Part shown: in pieces, positions 22,716 through 34,154 of the stretch
Numbering within the stretch: position 1 is the stretch's first letter
How the letters are laid out: each line of letters opens with the position of its first letter
NCBI GenBank assembly: GCA_947247005.1
Contig: OX365955.1
Span: forward strand, 14,117,322-14,181,321
Length of the DNA stretch: 64,000 bases
Direction of reading: 5' to 3'
Origin: Spisula solida
Lineage: Eukaryota; Mollusca; Bivalvia; Venerida; Mactridae
Notes under the pieces: model-generated
What the model saw: the letters and a program-made list of their open reading frames with translations, nothing else
Told to the model about the DNA's origin: nothing
Database searches by the model: none
Made by a program: the position numbers and the translations under genes

Positions 22716-22916
22716 CTGAAATAATAAGATTGTGTAAGTCATATGTTCTCCCTGCTTTAGATCTGAAATAATAAGATTGTGTAAGTCATATGTTCTCCCT
22801 GCTTTAGATCTGAAATAATAAGATTGTGTAAGTCATATGTTCTCCCTGCTTTAGATCTGAAATAATAAGATTGTGTAAGTCATGCATTCTCACTGCTTTA
22901 GGTCTGAAATAATAAG
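22682..22916. repeat. 47-bp tandem array over the WDR76 exon 10 acceptor, 5 copies
   Basis: Copies start at 22682, 22729, 22776, 22823 and 22870. Each unit holds the 3' splice site (minus-strand TTATTATTTCAG) and the first ~34 coding bases of exon 10. The exon-proximal copy is the one in use if the frame is to be kept. The outermost copy has the same base differences (ctcactgctttaggtc) as the true exon edge, while the middle copies read ctccctgctttagatc. Confidence 0.92.
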
Positions 22917-23643
22917 GTTCAAAACACTGATTTTTTATAATGAGCAACATAGAACAGTGTTGTATATTATTGTCCCAGAATAGCATATCTATACTGAGAT
23001 AATAAGGTTTAGTAAAAATTTACTTATGATTGAAAAACAAGTTATTTTAACTTTTCCAAATCTTGCAAATTCCTGATAACAGTTATTGAGATCACAATTT
23101 GCAGGCCCATTTTCAGTTATGTTCATTATTGAATCTCAATTAAACTTTGTGGCAGGGGATTAATAACCACAGTTTAGCTTATCTAGCATAAACTTGAAAG
23201 GTGCCATACTAGATCACCATTCCAGAAAAACCCGAAACTTTATTAAAGCATTCTTGTTCACCAGCATATTCCACAAGAAAGGAACTTGATTCAACCACTG
23301 ATGTATGATGATACATAAGAGAGCTACATGAGACAATGGCCATATTCAACTAGGCATTTGCTAAAGAGCAAGTATTGTGTACTGGTTCCCCTACTTTCAA
23401 ATACTTTTCAATTTTCCTGTCGAATAAAGTCAGTTTTTTGACAAACTAAGATCGTAAAGCAAAGTTCTCAACACAAAATATGCTTCATTAAGTTTGTTCA
23501 ACAATGGAATGTACTACAAAATGTATCCATAAAGACAAACATAATCCATAGACTTAAATTTGATTTGTTGCAGTTTAGCTGGTGGAGAGAGTTCCTATTT
23601 GAAAGAATATGTTTCCCAGTCAAATACACCTACTGTGACTTAC

Positions 23644-23762
23644 CCAGTGCGTACATCCACTAGCGTTACACAACCCGTATTTTGTGAAACAAGCATGGTA
23701 TGTGCTGTAAGCCAGGAGAAATTCCTCAATAATACATCGTCTTCTTCTGGTTCACTGTATAC
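23644..23762 (-). CDS. WDR76: WDR76 exon 9
   Basis: Residues 322-360 plus two bases of codon 361: VYSEPEEDDVLLRNFSWL, then VSQNTGCVTLVDVRT. One propeller blade with the LVDVR ending usual for this position. Donor GG|GTAAGT, acceptor TTTCAG. Confidence 0.92.
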
Positions 23763-24278
23763 CTGAAATCATCATGTTAGAAATACAGGGTAATAGGTCT
23801 TTTATTTAACCCCTAAAATGACACTTCGACCTCTGAAAAGTACAAGAGGAGTACTAAGATGACATTCTGATGATAGAGACATACTGTCCGTCACTTCTAT
23901 ACAAACATGACAATATCAAAACATTGTAGTTTTATTGTTTTAAAACATTTTAATTGGAGAAAAAGGCAGTGAAACCAATATCTTATTCCCTAACCCACAT
24001 AATAATACCCACAATATCTATTAAAATATGACATTTATAAAAGAAATTGCAATGTTTACATACACAATGTTATGTTAACAAATGACTGACCTGATTAATC
24101 GAGTCATAGCTTTCATTTTGAATATAACAAGAGGGTTAATATGACATTTATAAAGATTCTGCTAAAAGATACTGAGATTTTTTAATTTGACCTTTGATTT
24201 AACCGTTTGACCCCCACAAAAATCTGACAGACAGGGTCAAGTTATAACTATCTCAGTCGATCGAAAATCAACACTTAC

Positions 24279-24443
24279 CTCAGTAAATATTTCCTTCTCC
24301 AGGTCGCCACATCTCATACTACCATCATAGCCACAGGAGTATAGTTTCTCTGGAGAGTGGACAGGAAAGTCGAGACATGTGACAGGACGGGAATGAGGTT
24401 TGTAGCAGCAGACGCCATCAGATGATGATTTACTATCACATAA
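24279..24443 (-). CDS. WDR76: WDR76 exon 8
   Basis: Residues 267-321, phase 0 on both sides: CCYKPHSRPVTCLDF, then KLYSCGYDGSMRCGDL. Acceptor TCTCTGTAG, donor GAG|GTAAGT. The 5' half of the exon with its acceptor is duplicated immediately upstream. Confidence 0.92.
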
Positions 24444-24548
24444 CTACAGAGATAAATACAAGACATGTGACAGGACGGGAATGAGATTTGTAGCAGCAGA
24501 CGCCATCAGATGATGATTTACTATCACATAACTACAAGGATAGATACA
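24373..24548. repeat. 88-bp tandem duplication over the WDR76 exon 8 acceptor
   Basis: Two copies at 24373-24460 and 24461-24548 differ at only a few bases. Each contains about 70 coding bases of exon 8 and a usable-looking acceptor (TCTCTGTAG and ATCCTTGTAG on the minus strand). The unit is not a multiple of three, so use of the outer acceptor would shift the frame. Confidence 0.92.
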
Positions 24549-24750
24549 AGTTAATTAATGGCATGAAACTGCAGATACCAGGGCTAGCTCTGGGTTATAA
24601 TTCTGTTTGGTTAATATTTAATTATAATGAGATTGAGCAACCAAACATTTGTGAGGCCGATGCGACACTGGCTTTATTCAAAGACTGGACTGGAAACAAA
24701 AGTTGCCATCAGCAACGGCACAAAATACTTTAGACAACATCAAAACTTAC

Positions 24751-24904
24751 TACATTCCAAAGTCCAATTTTGCCCCATTTATCACCAGCAGCTGCTATTA
24801 TCTTAGTCGCGGACGGATGCACGGTAAGGGAGAATGATCGTTCAGGTACAACTTTAGCCACACGCTCAGATGTTAACTTTGTCTTCGCCATATTTGAAAT
24901 GTAC
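24751..24904 (-). CDS. WDR76: WDR76 exon 7
   Basis: Residues 216-266, start of the propeller: SERVAKVVPERSFSLTVHP, then KIIAAAGDKWGKIGLWNV. Acceptor TTGTGTCAG, donor GTA|GTAAGT. Confidence 0.93.
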
Positions 24905-25361
24905 CTGACACAAAACATACATATATGTTTACTTTTTTTGTTAATTCTGGTTTAATATAACCCAAGGTCATACTATTACCTGAAAATTAGTCGCAAGTCT
25001 GAATCAGTGCTATTAGCACACATCCTGACAGAAAAACTATGTTTCAAACATTGTTTTATTTTTAAAATTCAGATGATGAAACTTCAAACGACAATAACTT
25101 GAATATTTTTCAAGAATTGTAAGACCCCTGTATAAAGCTGTTAAATCACCATTTCATAGGAAAAATATCTATGATTTTAAGACACAATGACCCTTCAAAC
25201 CAAAATCTTGAGGGTCAAAATGTGGCTATCTGGAAATTTCAAGGGTCAAAATCCCTATTCCAGAGACAAATTGAAGACCTTCATAAGATTGAGCTAAGTT
25301 TCAATATCCTTGATTGATAATTGATGACACAAAATAAATTAATAAAATATTGGCCACTAAC

Positions 25362-25501
25362 TTGTCAAGAGATATCTTTGATTCTGTAATTGGCTTTGTT
25401 TTTAGACCACAGACTGTTAGTGTTATTTCCTTATGATTTTCTGTCTCACTAGATCCATGCAAGTACTCCAACATCTCCAGGGTCCCTGACGGTGGCCGAA
25501 G
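25362..25501 (-). CDS. WDR76: WDR76 exon 6
   Basis: Residues 169-214: LRPPSGTLEMLEYLHG, then TLTVCGLKTKPITESK. Donor AA|GTTAGT is non-standard at +3 but is the only choice that keeps frame into exon 7. The acceptor is TTGTTTTAG. Confidence 0.88.
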
Positions 25502-25893
25502 CTAAAACAAATATAACTGGATCACTAATTGGACTAAATGGTTACATTACTAAATTAACAGTACAATCTCTTCAGAGCAACCATATAAAGTGAAACATCC
25601 CTCTTACAGTACAATCTGTTCAGAGCAACTATTGTAAATATACTGAGCATGGGTAAAAGTTTGACAATCCTGTAATCCTGAGACAAATGTAAATATTTAC
25701 GTAGGAATAATAAGGACAATAGATTGTTTTTGGTCACTTATTAAAACCTGAGATTCAGGAAAAATCCTCACAACTTGGATGTTAAATTATATCTTTTTTT
25801 TCTTCACAATAGACAATTTTAGTTATTTATTATTTTACATACCCATTTTTTTCGTTTTTGTCTTGCACAGAATTAGTAAAAGAGTGAAAAATT

Positions 25894-25913
25894 GGGGGGG
25901 GGGGGGGGGGGGG
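25894..25913 (+). repeat. Poly-G homopolymer (20 G)
   Basis: A run of 20 G in WDR76 intron 5, about 80 bp past exon 5. In the transcript it is a C run. Confidence 0.9.
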
Positions 25914-25994
25914 TCAATTTTTATGATATAATATCATAGGCCTGTGGGTACTGGATACTTCACAAACTATCAATCCTGTATACATTATACTCAC

Positions 25995-26124
25995 ATGCTG
26001 TACTGGTTCATATGGTGTGTATAAAGGCACTCTGTCTGATAGGGGAACTTCAGTACCATCAGGGGTTTTATTCTGCAATCTCAGACTCGATCGTCTCGGT
26101 AGAAGTTCTACTGGGACCTTTTCT
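25995..26124 (-). CDS. WDR76: WDR76 exon 5
   Basis: Residues 126-168: EKVPVELLPRRSSLRLQNK then VPLYTPYEPVQH. The RRSSLRL element matches the conserved arginine-rich RRSxRL box that precedes the propeller in this family. Acceptor TTTCCTGCAG, donor CAT|GTGAGT. Confidence 0.92.
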
Positions 26125-26559
26125 CTGCAGGAAAACAAATAGCAAAGCATACAGCCTTGTTTAATAAATCAACACAGCAAAATGATGATGTCAAACAAGA
26201 CACCGTTAAATAAAACTTTATGTCCAGTGTAAGCGGTGTCCATATAAACTAGCTAAGTCAATCAGGGGCCATAATTCTGTTGAAATGTTGGATAGTGTTA
26301 CATGGCTTTGACAATGTAAGGTGTTTATGATGACAAGTATGCCAAGTTTGAAGGCACGCCTTGATGACTTCAAAAATATTTGAGTTTCAACAACTTGAAA
26401 TTTGGCTAACATTTTCGGACGGAAGAATGAACTAACAGACAGACAGGACAATCACTATATGCCTCCTGCATCAGTGAACTTCCAATCATCCAGCAAAAGT
26501 GTTTCTTCAACAAATCAGAAGTTATACTGGATGCTATGAACTATTTGCGAGACAGTCCA

Positions 26560-26720
26560 TTTCACTCAGGAGTACATGGGTGAAAGTTAAGAAATATGAA
26601 AATACTGAAAAATAAGCTGGGGGCCAGGGGGCCGCAGGACCCCCGGTGGATCCAGGGCAAAGCCCTGGCCAGGGGTCCAGGGGGCCGGAGGCCCCCGTAA
26701 GCTCCTTGAAAACAACATTT
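26560..26720. repeat. GC-rich dispersed repeat in WDR76 intron 4
   Basis: A GC-rich island with nested inverted repeats (ggggggccggaggccccc-type words, ccagggcaaagccctgg). A related fragment with 'ggggtaggggtctagggggg' lies at 27040-27085. Its minus-strand ORF is not a gene. Confidence 0.55.
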
Positions 26721-27569
26721 TAAAGTACTCCTGAAAGCAAATTCTGGTACTTCTGACTTGCTGTTATGAAAAATAAAAGGCCCCCAAAAAAGCATGTCCA
26801 CTTGGTGATTTTGTTTTTACTTTCAAGTAAATACCTTTGAATTATTATTGGACTTCTACTGAGTAGAGGTTGGAGTTCCAATAGTGAACAAGTGTCTGTA
26901 CAAAAGTTATAGTCAATAGATTTCAGGTTGTACCTTGTCGAGAAGTGCAGATAATTTGGACAAAAAATGCTTGATAGTTGCCTATTCTTGTGTAGAGGTT
27001 AGGGTCCCAATGGTGAACAAGTTCCACCCAGTAAAGTATGAAAGCAGGGGTAGGGGTCTAGGGGGGCACCCCCCCCCCCCCAGAAGCTTCTGAGAATAGT
27101 GATTTTGAATGCCAATAAACAGTTTAACTCCAGCATCATGAGGTTGCCAAAAACCGACCTACTGTCATGTAACATGTCTGTATGTGTGAACATTTTCATC
27201 AGATGTATGGACTATGTATGGATATAAATATCTACACAAAAAACTCTCAACACATTCCTTTAGTAGATCGAATAGTAATATATTGTTTACTGTAAATAAG
27301 TTTCATGTTTAGCCAATATAAAAAATACTTTATAGAATAGAATAATGGGGAATAAGTAGATTCACAAGAATATGATCAATCATCATTTGTGTTACAGAAT
27401 ATGACAATGAACTAAAATAACAATTGTTGTTGCAGATTATTTAAGTAAGTACTGTATTACTAAGGGCTATATTTGGTTAAAATTGTGCTTATATATTTTT
27501 GCAAGCAAGACAATGACTCTGCTTCAGGTAAATCACAATTTCCAATTAAAACTTAAAAGTAAACACAAG

Positions 27570-27935
27570 ATGTTTGTAAAACATGTATGCCCCATGGCAG
27601 CCCAATAGTCAGAAATAATAAAGGTCAAGTGACATTGACCTTTGACCTCAAAATCAATAGGGGTCATCTACTGTTGATGACTAACCTACATTACATGTTA
27701 TGATGTAAAGTTTTAAGATCCTAGGGCAAAGCGTCCTTTGGTTATTGAATGGAAAGCATTTCAATATTCAGAAATGGTAAAGGTCACAGTGACCCTACTG
27801 ACATCAAAATCAATAGGGTCCATCTACTGTTGATAACCAACCTCCATGTAAAGTTTGAAGATCCTAGGGCAAAGCGTTTTCTGCTATTAAATATACCCCC
27901 TCATAGCCTCATCAAAGATGGGGGGAGGGGCATAA
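27570..27935. repeat. Dispersed repeat, second copy of the 20230-20770 family
   Basis: Starts 'gatgtttgtaaaacatgtat' and ends 'gggcataataata'. It has two internal units with 'ggtcatctactgttgatgac' and 'ctccatgtaaagtttgaaga'. Confidence 0.75.
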
Positions 27936-28264
27936 TAATATTAGATCTACTATAGGAGAAACAGTGTATGTAGTCACTCATTTCGTCAGTTTACTTCCAA
28001 ACATTCAGGATATATCAGGCCCACTTAATGATAACATATACACACTGGGACACTTGTGAAATATTAATTGTTTATACTAATCAGTATTCAAAACAACTTA
28101 ATTACCTGTACCTGTAGGATGATTGTGGGCTCTGTAGTAAGGACAGTGTCCTTTTTAAGCCCCCCTTCTTGTAGACTTGATGTAGCACAAACTTGTATGG
28201 TTAGTCACAATTACATCAGAATATTGGTATTGGTCACAGTTTGATATATATGGCACTCAAACAG

Positions 28265-28558
28265 TCATTCCATGATTGACTTTTTAATATAGTTATAACT
28301 GATAAGGTATATCGCCTTGCCAGTGACAGTCCAACCGTATTTAGTTAGAAAGAAAATCATGTTTTTATTTAATTTCTGAATTGTGAAGTGTCCCAACGTC
28401 TTTAACCTTTTTAACTCTTCACTGTAAATACTTGTGCGTCGATCACACACTCTTGTAAATATAAAGTACAATATTGCCCCAGGGTTGGACCTGTACTTAA
28501 CTGGAAGAAGGTCCCTGTTCAGCAAGAAGGCCTTCAGAATCATGTTGACAAAATACAA
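28265..28558 (-). other. Unassigned 97-codon ORF within WDR76 intron 4
   Basis: Opens MYFVNMILKAFLLNRDL and is basic and AT-rich. I see no domain or splice signal that would tie it to WDR76. It is most likely a chance ORF or a transposon fragment. Confidence 0.12.
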
Positions 28559-29746
28559 GTTTTCTCAATAGCCCAGGGATCTCAAGATGATATTTTTGGC
28601 ATGTTATTCCCCATATTGACATGAAATTAATTGGTTTCTTTGAATCATCATGACATGGAAGCATAAAAAGCTAAATGTCTGCAACTCTATAGATCCAGTA
28701 CTGACCATTTATTATCATGCTTGCAACTGCTACAATTAACACTGTGTGTTCACCAACACCACACACACACACACAGATACAATGCTGTGTAAACTAAAAG
28801 TCCCATTTATATTGTCAAGAGGCTTTTATTGAACTTATTTGCAGCAACAAAATATTACAATTTCCAGAATTTTTGACGGAAAGAACGGCGCTGGACCGTA
28901 CCTAATTTCTTATTAATTCAACCATTCAAAGCTTCGTCACGCTCGTATCCGATTCGCCAATGTATTTCAACCGCTTCCCGATCGCCAATTATTCCTGACA
29001 TACTTCTCTCACGCGCTTAATTGCGTTTGAAAAATACGAAATTCCACTTTCGATTTGATGACAAATTTCTTACAACCGGTACTGAATACCCGAATAGCGG
29101 AAAGATCGAGTGCCGTGATTGGTTCAATGAATTACAAGGATACGTGTAGAGGTAACTTCATCGGCCAATCAGAACGGTCGTTTCATTTGTGCACTGGAAA
29201 ACCAATACGGTCTAAAACAATTACGAATATCGCAGTCGCGCTAGCAAAAGTCGGCATACCCCCCCCCCTCAAATTTTTACGACGGATTTACGCGATTTGG
29301 AAAAACGGTCTTGGGACATGTCTAAAATACGGAAATCCGTCATAAAACGGAAAACTTTCACCCATGGGAGTAGGGTGTTTTGACCCTTAAAATTTCCCAA
29401 AAGCCACCTTTTGACCCTCAAGATTTTGGTTTGAAGGGTCATTTTCTCTTAAAATGATGGGGTATTGCATTCACAATGGTCAAATTTAGTCAAAAGTATC
29501 AAAATGACCCTTCAGATTCATACCAAAGCTAGTGGAATCCCTGGAAAGTAATGGAGCTAACGTCAGGATCTGATTTTAAAGAGATAGTTCATTAATGTTC
29601 TTGTGAAATGACTGCCTGCATGATCATGTAATTATAACTGACTGTCAAGCATTTTTATGTATGTTTTACACAATAGGCAGTTGGTATAATATATTATAAT
29701 AGTATATCCTAATAGTTGTTTAAAATTCATTCATAAAATGATTTAC

Positions 29747-29808
29747 CTTTTTAAACCACGTTGTGTTGGTTTATTTTTCTTCTGAGATGCAATGAGGTTT
29801 TGTTTTGC
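29747..29808 (-). CDS. WDR76: WDR76 exon 4
   Basis: Residues 105-124 plus two bases: AKQNLIASQKKNKPTQRGLK. A lysine-rich linker after the NxxFF motif. Acceptor TTTTTCAG, donor AAG|GTAAAT. Confidence 0.9.
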
Positions 29809-30124
29809 CTGAAAAATTTATCAAAGACGGAAGATTACAAATACGTTGTACAATAATTTTTAAATAACTTCAACCTTTTTTCTAAATTCAAGTAATTTTC
29901 AAGAAAATTTGAGCATTTTGAAATTCAAGTCCTAGGCATCACATTCCTAGAACTTTTCAAGATCTTTGTGAACCTTGTCATACTGCTTGAAGATCAATAA
30001 TTATGTTTAAGTTTTGCACAAATTCACTGTGAAGTTAAAATTTGAAACCTTTTCCTTTGAATTACTTTCGGTAGTAACAGAGAACTGCATCATACCAAAA
30101 TCGTTAAACATTTTAGTGGCAAAC

Positions 30125-30247
30125 TCTCCCTTGTTTGACGATCAGCAGTTAGTTACAGGTATTTCTCTCTTGTTTCACGATCAGCAGTTAGTTACAGGTA
30201 TTTCTCCCTTGTTTCACGATCAGCAGTTAGTTACAGGTATTTCTTTG
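30125..30247. repeat. 41-bp tandem triplet in WDR76 intron 3
   Basis: Three near-identical units of 'cccttgtttcacgatcagca', 'gttagttacaggtatttct'. It lies between exons 3 and 4 and touches neither. Confidence 0.85.
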
Positions 30248-30596
30248 TTTTTTCCCTGCTTCAGGACAATATGATTGAAATAATGTTACAGTGATTTTTT
30301 TCCCTTCTTTATTAGGGGCCTGTAAACAGACCCTTTCCCAATGGCAAAAAGGCAATACTTTTCCCAAATTTGAATGCAGAAATTCCCAATGAACATTTAA
30401 AATGTTTGTTTTTTTCAAAATTGGGACATTTTTTACCAGAGATCAAGCATAAAAGTTCAAAGATACCAGTAAACAGTCACATGTTATCTCTCTTTTTCTG
30501 TTTTATTTGACCTATCTGCTTCATGAAATTTCCCAATTTCAAGTTGTCATGACCTGAAACTTCCTAATCTAAACGGATGCGCACCATTTTCCAGAG

Positions 30597-30870
30597 GAAA
30601 CAAGACTGCGTTCAATAAACGCTTATGCCCCCTGTGGAAGCCTTGTCCATAAATAAGTCTAAGTCCAAAATTAGGTCAAGGTGAAGGTCAAAATGGGGTT
30701 AGGTGATACTGGCGTGTGGAGAGTGTTCATACACAACATCCATGCAAGTATGAAAGCTTTGTAGCAAGCCATATTAATGCTAGAAGAAACGGTCGATTTG
30801 GGTTAACCAGGACGGACGGACAGGTGAATCACTATATGCCTCCCGATCTATCGATACGGGGGCATAAAAA
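30597..30870. repeat. Dispersed repeat ending 'ctatatgcctccc'
   Basis: Starts 'acaagactgcgttcaataaa', has AGGTCAAGGTGAAGGTCAAA within it, and ends 'gacggacggacaggtgaatc', 'actatatgcctccc', 'gggggcataaaa'. The stretch 26240-26465 shares the same ending (caatcactatatgcctcc). Confidence 0.65.
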
Positions 30871-30950
30871 ATCACAGTGTTAACCAGTGGTACTTAGAAT
30901 AATATTGTTTTAAAAACTAATTTCATCATAATTGTGAGAGTTCAACTTAC

Positions 30951-31034
30951 CTCATGAATACCCAGTTCATTGAAAAATTCTTTGTTAAGTCGCAAGTTTT
31001 CTTCTCGACGCTTCATATAATCTAGGCAGTCATT
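30951..31034 (-). CDS. WDR76: WDR76 exon 3
   Basis: Residues 77-104: NDCLDYMKRREENLRLNKEF then FNELGIHE. The YxxxRxxNLxxNxxFFxxL pattern is the hallmark N-terminal motif of WDR76/CMR1 proteins. Acceptor ATTTTACAG, donor GAG|GTAAGT. Confidence 0.93.
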
Positions 31035-31046
31035 CTGTAAAATGTT

Positions 31047-31390
31047 CAATGAGACAATGTTACAGATACCAACATTTTATCACAATTTTCAATGAGACAA
31101 TGTTACAGATACCAACATTTTATCACAATTTTCAATGAGACAATGTTACAGATACCAACATTTTATCACAATTTTCAATGAGACAATGCTACATATACAA
31201 ACATTTTATCACAATTTTCAATGAGACAATGTTACAGATACAAACATTTTATCACAATTTTCAATGAGACAATGCTACATATACAAACATTTTATCACAA
31301 TTTTCAATGAGACAATGTTACAGATACAAACATTTTATCACAATTTTCAATGAGACAATGTTACATATACAAACATTTTATCACAATTTT
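31047..31390. repeat. 43-bp tandem array abutting WDR76 exon 3, 8 copies
   Basis: Copies of 'caatgagacaatgttacaga', 'taccaacattttatcacaat' begin at 31047, 31090, 31133, 31176, 31219, 31262, 31305 and 31348. The array starts 13 bp upstream (in the gene's sense) of exon 3, so it occupies the branch-point region. Copies differ as gttacag/gctacat blocks, suggesting two-unit amplification. Confidence 0.95.
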
Positions 31391-32221
31391 CAACACAACC
31401 TTATTGGATTGATAATCATTTCTGAATTAGGCAAAAACTAAATAAAATTGTGGTTCATGATGTAACCCAGGACGTTACGCTAACTACCCTGTTTTTTTTA
31501 CCTACCCTGAATATTTTTATTGGCATTTCACAACAGATTCATTTAAAAAGCATCTTATGAAGTAATGTGAGTGGAAAACGGAAAACACGGTGTATCGAAC
31601 ATACAATGTAACATATTACTTAGGACTACAGTAGGTGCAATTGCCTTCACAAGCTGTAGTATTGTGAAGGGTCCAGTGTTGTGTGATTTAAATGACTCAG
31701 CTGCTACCGCCTCTCCGAAACCTTGTCACTATATTCAAATTTTTATCCATTACCGTTAAGGTAAACTCTATATTACCAAGAATAACAACTTCCCCCAGTA
31801 ACAGTACTTCAGTACTTTGATTTAAATTTATTAATGATACAAGTTTCTTTTTCGACACAAACAAAGGTTTATATTACCATTCTATTTGAAAGTGAATATT
31901 CATAAATTTTATGCCTCCATGCAAGATATTCTAAATCTCAACTTTGATTCATCAAATAAATTCGTTAAAAATAAAACCAACCATGGTAGGTAGAAACAAA
32001 ATAATGTTGCAGTCCTGATAACCATTCCTGCCTAACCTTTTTGCCCCTTCAGTAAAACATTTGATAATAGTTTGCTTGAAGTCACCATGGACTGTTGATT
32101 TTCCGGTTAAGAGAATAGTTTTCCTTTTCTTTCCCATTATATAAGTTATAACCAGAACCAAAATATTGACTTGTTTTGGCCTTACATTGTACAGTATAAC
32201 ATCAATGATGTTTATTCCTAC

Positions 32222-32386
32222 CTCTACATCATAAGAGTCCCAGTTTGAATCAGGATCATCAAACTTTTCCACTTTTGTATTCTTCATCGGACTTGTCCTT
32301 TTCATAGGGCTTTCAAGTTTTGTCCTCTTCATAGGGCTTTCAAGCTTTGTCTTTTTCACAGGGCTTTCAATTTGACCAGAAGACAG
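32222..32386 (-). CDS. WDR76: WDR76 exon 2 (SPxK repeats)
   Basis: Residues 22-76. It contains four S-P-x-K motifs in a row (SPVK, SPMK, SPMK, SPMK), three of them in near-identical 27-nt DNA repeats around KLESPMKRT. An acidic patch (EKFDDPDSNWDSYDVE) follows. S/T-P-x-K is the full CDK consensus. Acceptor ATTTATGTAG, donor GAG|GTAGGA. Confidence 0.9.
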
Positions 32387-32519
32387 CTACATAAATAAAA
32401 TAATCATCTGATGAATGATAGCAAATTAATAATTTAATTACAGTAGAACTTTGATGCCTCAAACTGCCCCCCGAACCAGGACAATAGTTCGAGCCATCTA
32501 CCTGTTCAAGGCATCACTT

Positions 32520-32660
32520 GTATACTAGATTTTTGTTTGAAGGGTCATTTTCTTTTAAAGTCATGGGTATTTTGCCTATAAAATGGTAGAATTTAATCAA
32601 AAGTATCAAAATGACCCTTCACATTCATTCTAAGGGAGTGGAACCCCTGAATTTTAGCCG
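32520..32660. repeat. 'gacccttca' dispersed repeat in WDR76 introns
   Basis: The phrase 'gtttgaagggtcattttct', then 'aaaagtatcaaaatgaccct' recurs at 29410-29540. Shorter relatives lie at 18600-18650, 23805-23840 and 25140-25260. It is a short AT-rich family confined here to this gene. Confidence 0.6.
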
Positions 32661-33120
32661 AGTATCTGATAGTCTTATTAACATACAGTCCCTTTTATCC
32701 CAGAGTAACATGTCACGTTACTTCAACTATTCATATAACTTTGAAAGAAGATCATCAAGCGACCAGTATTTTAAATGTTGGTCAAAATACATTCACATCT
32801 GAGTGGGTGAAAGTTTCAAAATCTGAAAAACCTGAAATCCTCAAAAATCGACAATTTATACAGGGAAAATAAATAAAAACAGGCCATTTTGGTACACTGA
32901 AAAACCTGAAGTTAGCATATCAGTGTTTTCATTATTAACCGATTGCCGATTGAAAGCAGCATTTAAAATTGTGATAGAATCATGTTTTTTTTTTAAAAAT
33001 CGAAGTTTTATTCATAATTACTAAAGCATGGGTTCTGACCAAAATTCAAATTGGTTGTTTTTTCCAGCCTATATGTTATCAATAATGCACAGCCAACCAA
33101 TTGAAACCAGCCCCCTATTT

Positions 33121-33760
33121 GCTATCGGGCAAATATCATGCCATTCTCGTGTCTCGCCGCGATACACGACAATGCTATCGCGAAATTCTCGTGTCTCGCC
33201 GCGATACACGACAATGCTATTGCGCAATTATCGTGTCTCGACGCGATACACGACAATGCTGTCAACGCGAGAATTGCTATATCGACGCGATAGTACTGTC
33301 GTGTCTCGCGGCGAGACAGCCGCGAGAGACAGCCGCGAGACACGAGAATTGCGCGATATTTGCCCGATAGCATTCTCGTGCCTCGCCTTCAATTCTCGTG
33401 TCTCGCGGACCAAATAGAAACGCGAGGCAAGAGAATTGCGCGATATTTCACGATAGCATTGTCGTGTCTCGCGTTGGATTCTCAAGCCTCTCGTTGAAAT
33501 CTCCTGTATTGTTTAACTTCCAAGGGCGAGACACGAGATTAAGACGCGATATTTGAAACGAGGCGCGAGAATCAACTGCGAGGCAAGATACGATACGCAA
33601 GAATTACACGATATTAGATATTAACTTGTAAAAGTTGTGGGTCTAGGGCGAGATTAAAAACGCGAGAATTCAATTTTTAATTCTCGTGTCTCGTTTCAGG
33701 CCTCGTGCAATTCTCGTGTCTCACCCTTGGAGGGCGATACACGATATTGAAAATGGCACT
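33121..33760. mobile_element. Foldback cluster of 'ctcgtgtctcg' repeats
   Basis: Three tandem 42-bp units (attctcgtgtctcgccgcga, tacacgacaatgctat) start at 33142, 33184 and 33226 and are followed by the same words in inverted orientation. A perfect 17-bp inverted pair, GCTATCGGGCAAATATC at 33121-33137 and its complement at 33355-33371, closes the first palindrome. More inverted 'cgagacacgag' words extend to about 33740. It is GC-rich within an AT-rich intron. Overlapping ORFs on both strands are artefacts. Confidence 0.7.
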
Positions 33761-34154
33761 AACAGGATTCCGTATATAATGGACGAAATAAAAACCCACA
33801 TTCGCTATATTTGACCAAAGGTTACTTTAAATTAATCCAAATAATTTGCATGTCAAAAACTTTAAATATCCGCTAGCGGCAAAACAATCAAAACGGTCCG
33901 TTTGGCATTTATCACTACTGAAGTACGCCGATCGCCTAATTTCTTTTCAAAATTGCGGCTCCTACATGTATAGGCAATTTAGCTAAGTGTCAATTCCATT
34001 CTCCAGTATACTTTGATTTCAAAAATGAAAAATATGCAATATTTCAAAGTCAATATTTTGAAAAAAGATTTTCTATCTTTTATAATGATTTACTTTCAAT
34101 ATTAAACCAATTTAAACAGCGATTTGTTTTCTTGAAATTTTAGCCCTCTATTGG

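Noticed and set aside
33028..33485. Four overlapping arginine-rich ORFs
   Set aside because: All are translations of the foldback repeat words; symmetrical on both strands.
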